Assembly: GCA_964649085.1 (NCBI GenBank)
Contig: CAZYPN010000009.1
Location: 62,001-126,000, forward strand
Direction of reading: 5' to 3'
DNA from: JADMJV01 sp964649085
Lineage (GTDB): Bacteria; Vulcanimicrobiota; Xenobia; Xenobiales; JADMJV01
DNA: 64,000 bases
The position numbers and the translations under genes are program-made. Position 1 is the first letter of the stretch, and each line of letters opens with the position of its first letter. A model generated the notes under the pieces. That model was not told the origin of the DNA. It ran no database searches and saw nothing but the letters and a program-made list of their open reading frames with translations. Positions 62,473 through 64,000 of the stretch are shown here, piece after piece.

Positions 62473-63365
62473 AGCAGGCCCAGATCGGCCAGCAGAGGCC
62501 GCAAAAATTCTTCTTCAGCCAGGCTGGCCGCATAGATGGGAGGGCGCAACCCACCCACCGGAAATCCCACCAGCTTGAGACCGGCCTTGACCAACACCGG
62601 GTTGGTGGTGGTAAACAGGCCCTTCATCAGCGGAAAGAGCCGCAGGTGAAGCTGGCGAGCTTCCTCGACACGGCCGGCCTCGAAGGCTTCGATCATCTGC
62701 TTCATCTGGGGACCCACCAGATGACCCGAAACGCTGACCACGCCCACGCCCCCCGCCGAGAGAATGGAAAGGGTATGGGTATCGTCGCCGCTATAGTTCA
62801 CCATCGAGGCCCCGGCAGTTCGCGCCACCCGCGCAGCCAGATCGCTGACCGGGTCGACGTCGGGCAAGCTCTGCTTGACGGCCACAATACGCGGATGCTC
62901 GGCCAGACGCACCAGGGTTTCCGGGCTGATCTCTACCCCCGTTCGCCCTGGAATGTTGTAGAGCATAATGGGCAGCGTGGTGGCCTCGGCCACTTCCAGG
63001 AAGTGGCGCCGTTGCATGTCCTGGGTCGGCTTGTTGTAATACGGGCTCACCAGCAGCAGGCCATCGGCACCGCAATCGGCCGCCGCCCTCGACAATTCGA
63101 TGGTGGCCCGGGTGTCGTTACTCCCGGTGCCGGCGATCACTTTGTGGGCCGGGGGCAAAGCCTCCCGGACCGCTCGAAACAGGCTCTTTTTCTCGTCCTT
63201 GCTCAGGGTGGGGCTCTCACCCGTGGTGCCGCACACCACCAGGCTGTCATTGCCCTGGGCGACAAGGCGCTGCGCCAGCTCGCGGCTGCGACCCAGGTCG
63301 ACCTCCAGGTTGTCATCAAAGGGCGTCACCATGGCGGTAACCATCCGACCGAAGGGAGCTTGCAA
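62469..63365 (-). CDS. dapA: 4-Hydroxy-tetrahydrodipicolinate synthase
   Basis: A 298-residue enzyme of lysine and peptidoglycan-precursor synthesis that condenses pyruvate with aspartate semialdehyde. 'GRMVTAMVTPFDDNLEVDL', 'VVCGTTGESPTLSKDEK', 'LVSPYYNKPTQ', the catalytic Tyr in 'MLYNIPGRTGVEIS' and the Schiff-base Lys in 'IVAVKQSLPDVD' are all present. The start is a TTG at 63365 with AGGAGG four bases upstream, at the family's usual N-terminus; the longer frame has no such support. Confidence 0.96.
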   Translation of the reverse strand: MQAPFGRMVTAMVTPFDDNLEVDLGRSRELAQRLVAQGNDSLVVCGTTGESPTLSKDEKKSLFRAVREALPPAHKVIAGTGSNDTRATIELSRAAADCGADGLLLVSPYYNKPTQDMQRRHFLEVAEATTLPIMLYNIPGRTGVEISPETLVRLAEHPRIVAVKQSLPDVDPVSDLAARVARTAGASMVNYSGDDTHTLSILSAGGVGVVSVSGHLVGPQMKQMIEAFEAGRVEEARQLHLRLFPLMKGLFTTTNPVLVKAGLKLVGFPVGGLRPPIYAASLAEEEFLRPLLADLGLL

Positions 63366-63460
63366 AGGAGCCTCCTGAAATTGAGAAATCTTCGCCAGGC
63401 TTCCCTTCCCCCTTGCGATCTCCTCCGGGAGTTTCCGGCGCGCACAGCGAAACCAGAACC

Positions 63461-63985
63461 GTGTTCGACCCCAATCCATGGCGTCAACAACTGGCCCAGG
63501 CCGTCAACTGCGTTCCCGGGCTCTTTACTCAGTTTACCCACCTGCGCTGGATCGCCCCCGGGGGAGGCTGGATCGAGGCCATGCACCCTGGCACCTGCCA
63601 GCAGGTGGATGAGGCGCTGGCCGAGCTGGGCTTCCGTCGCCTGCAGTCGCTTACCTGTAAAGCCATGCCCGGTTGGGTATTACGCGGCTTCAGCCACCCC
63701 GACCAGGACGCCTGGGCGGTTCACTACCTGGGGCTGATCTGCGGTTCACAACTCGATTTCTGCAGCGAATTCGTCGACGGCAGCTGGCTGACCACCACCA
63801 CCCATGCCTTCGCCGTATCGCTCGCCGAACACAAGCCCATACGCTGCGTTGCGGGCCTGAGCTTGAGGCAAACCTGGCAGCAACATCGCCAGGAGGTGGA
63901 GGCCCGAGGCGTGGCTCCGATGGTGGCCGGGGATGGACGCGAGCTGGCCGAATCGATCTGGCGCTACATGGGAGGAAAGAGCTGA
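63461..63985 (+). CDS. Hypothetical protein
   Basis: A protein of about 174 residues divergent from dapA. It has mixed helices and strands, a Cys-containing segment 'QLDFCSEFVDGSWLTTTTHA' and no signal peptide or membrane helix. I do not recognise it. The start is unclear: a GTG at 63461 is used here, but a TTG at 63413 in the same frame is equally possible and neither has a strong ribosome site. It ends 15 bases before the window's edge. Confidence 0.5.
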   Translation: MFDPNPWRQQLAQAVNCVPGLFTQFTHLRWIAPGGGWIEAMHPGTCQQVDEALAELGFRRLQSLTCKAMPGWVLRGFSHPDQDAWAVHYLGLICGSQLDFCSEFVDGSWLTTTTHAFAVSLAEHKPIRCVAGLSLRQTWQQHRQEVEARGVAPMVAGDGRELAESIWRYMGGKS

Positions 63986-64000
63986 GTAACGGGATTTCCG

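Overview
The window is a dense, GC-rich stretch of bacterial chromosome carrying about 61 protein genes. No gap between genes exceeds about 145 bases. I saw no tRNA, rRNA, CRISPR array, insertion sequence, phage gene or attachment site. Many neighbouring genes overlap by 1 to 20 bases (ATGA, GTGA, TTGA, TGATG junctions), and GTG and TTG starts are common. The cell is a diderm: there is a TolC-type outer membrane factor with an RND pump, lipoproteins, and a full lateral-wall synthesis operon. One short protein looks like an S-layer-homology (SLH) domain plus coiled coil, an outer-membrane tether typical of diderm Terrabacteria (Cyanobacteria, Deinococcus, Armatimonadota, Eremiobacterota). That is only a weak hint at the phylum, which I cannot assign from sequence alone.

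Layout. 1-5.5 kb (minus): a beta-propeller-like lipoprotein, a membrane dipeptidase coupled to a secreted papain-like cysteine protease, a hypothetical gene, dTDP-glucose 4,6-dehydratase and a WbqC-like protein. 5.5-9.3 kb (plus): a helical-repeat protein, an arrestin-like protein, then groES-groEL and a good terminator. 9.3-13.3 kb: a surface-glycan group (secreted protein, GT2 glycosyltransferase, methyltransferase, GT-C-like membrane protein with a TPR tail). 14.3-20.9 kb: the elongasome operon, with a divergent MreB, a single-chain MreB::MreC fusion, MreD, PBP2, RodA and a small exported protein. 21.0-24.3 kb: a receiver/histidine-kinase/HD-GYP hybrid overlapping a GAF-nucleotide cyclase gene. 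24.4-36.5 kb: mixed housekeeping, with a DUF2252 protein, spermidine-synthase-like protein, phosphoesterase, MoxR ATPase, gltX, two HAD hydrolases, an unusual Gly/Ala-rich protein, tyrA, a pteridine-reductase-like SDR, a thioredoxin-like protein and an EEP hydrolase. 36.5-41.4 kb: an FG-GAP lipoprotein, GT2, rhomboid protease, a zinc-ribbon-like protein and a very Cys/Gly-rich protein. 41.5-47.7 kb: a czc-type metal efflux operon. 47.8-57.9 kb: an orphan acyl carrier protein, a U32 peptidase/RlhA homologue, two sensor kinases and a NarL-type regulator (one kinase/regulator pair coupled to truB), an EF-hand-like/cysteine-protease-like protein, a Ser/Thr kinase and the SLH-like protein. 57.9-64 kb: an ABC transporter joined to aroQ-aroB, divergent aroK, then aroE-dapA and a hypothetical gene.

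The strongest unusual finding is the MreB::MreC fusion inside an otherwise canonical mreBCD-pbp2-rodA operon. The REC-HK-HD-GYP/cyclase pair, the Cys-rich protein with its zinc-ribbon neighbour, and an aroE gene with no canonical start codon upstream of its conserved N-terminus are next.
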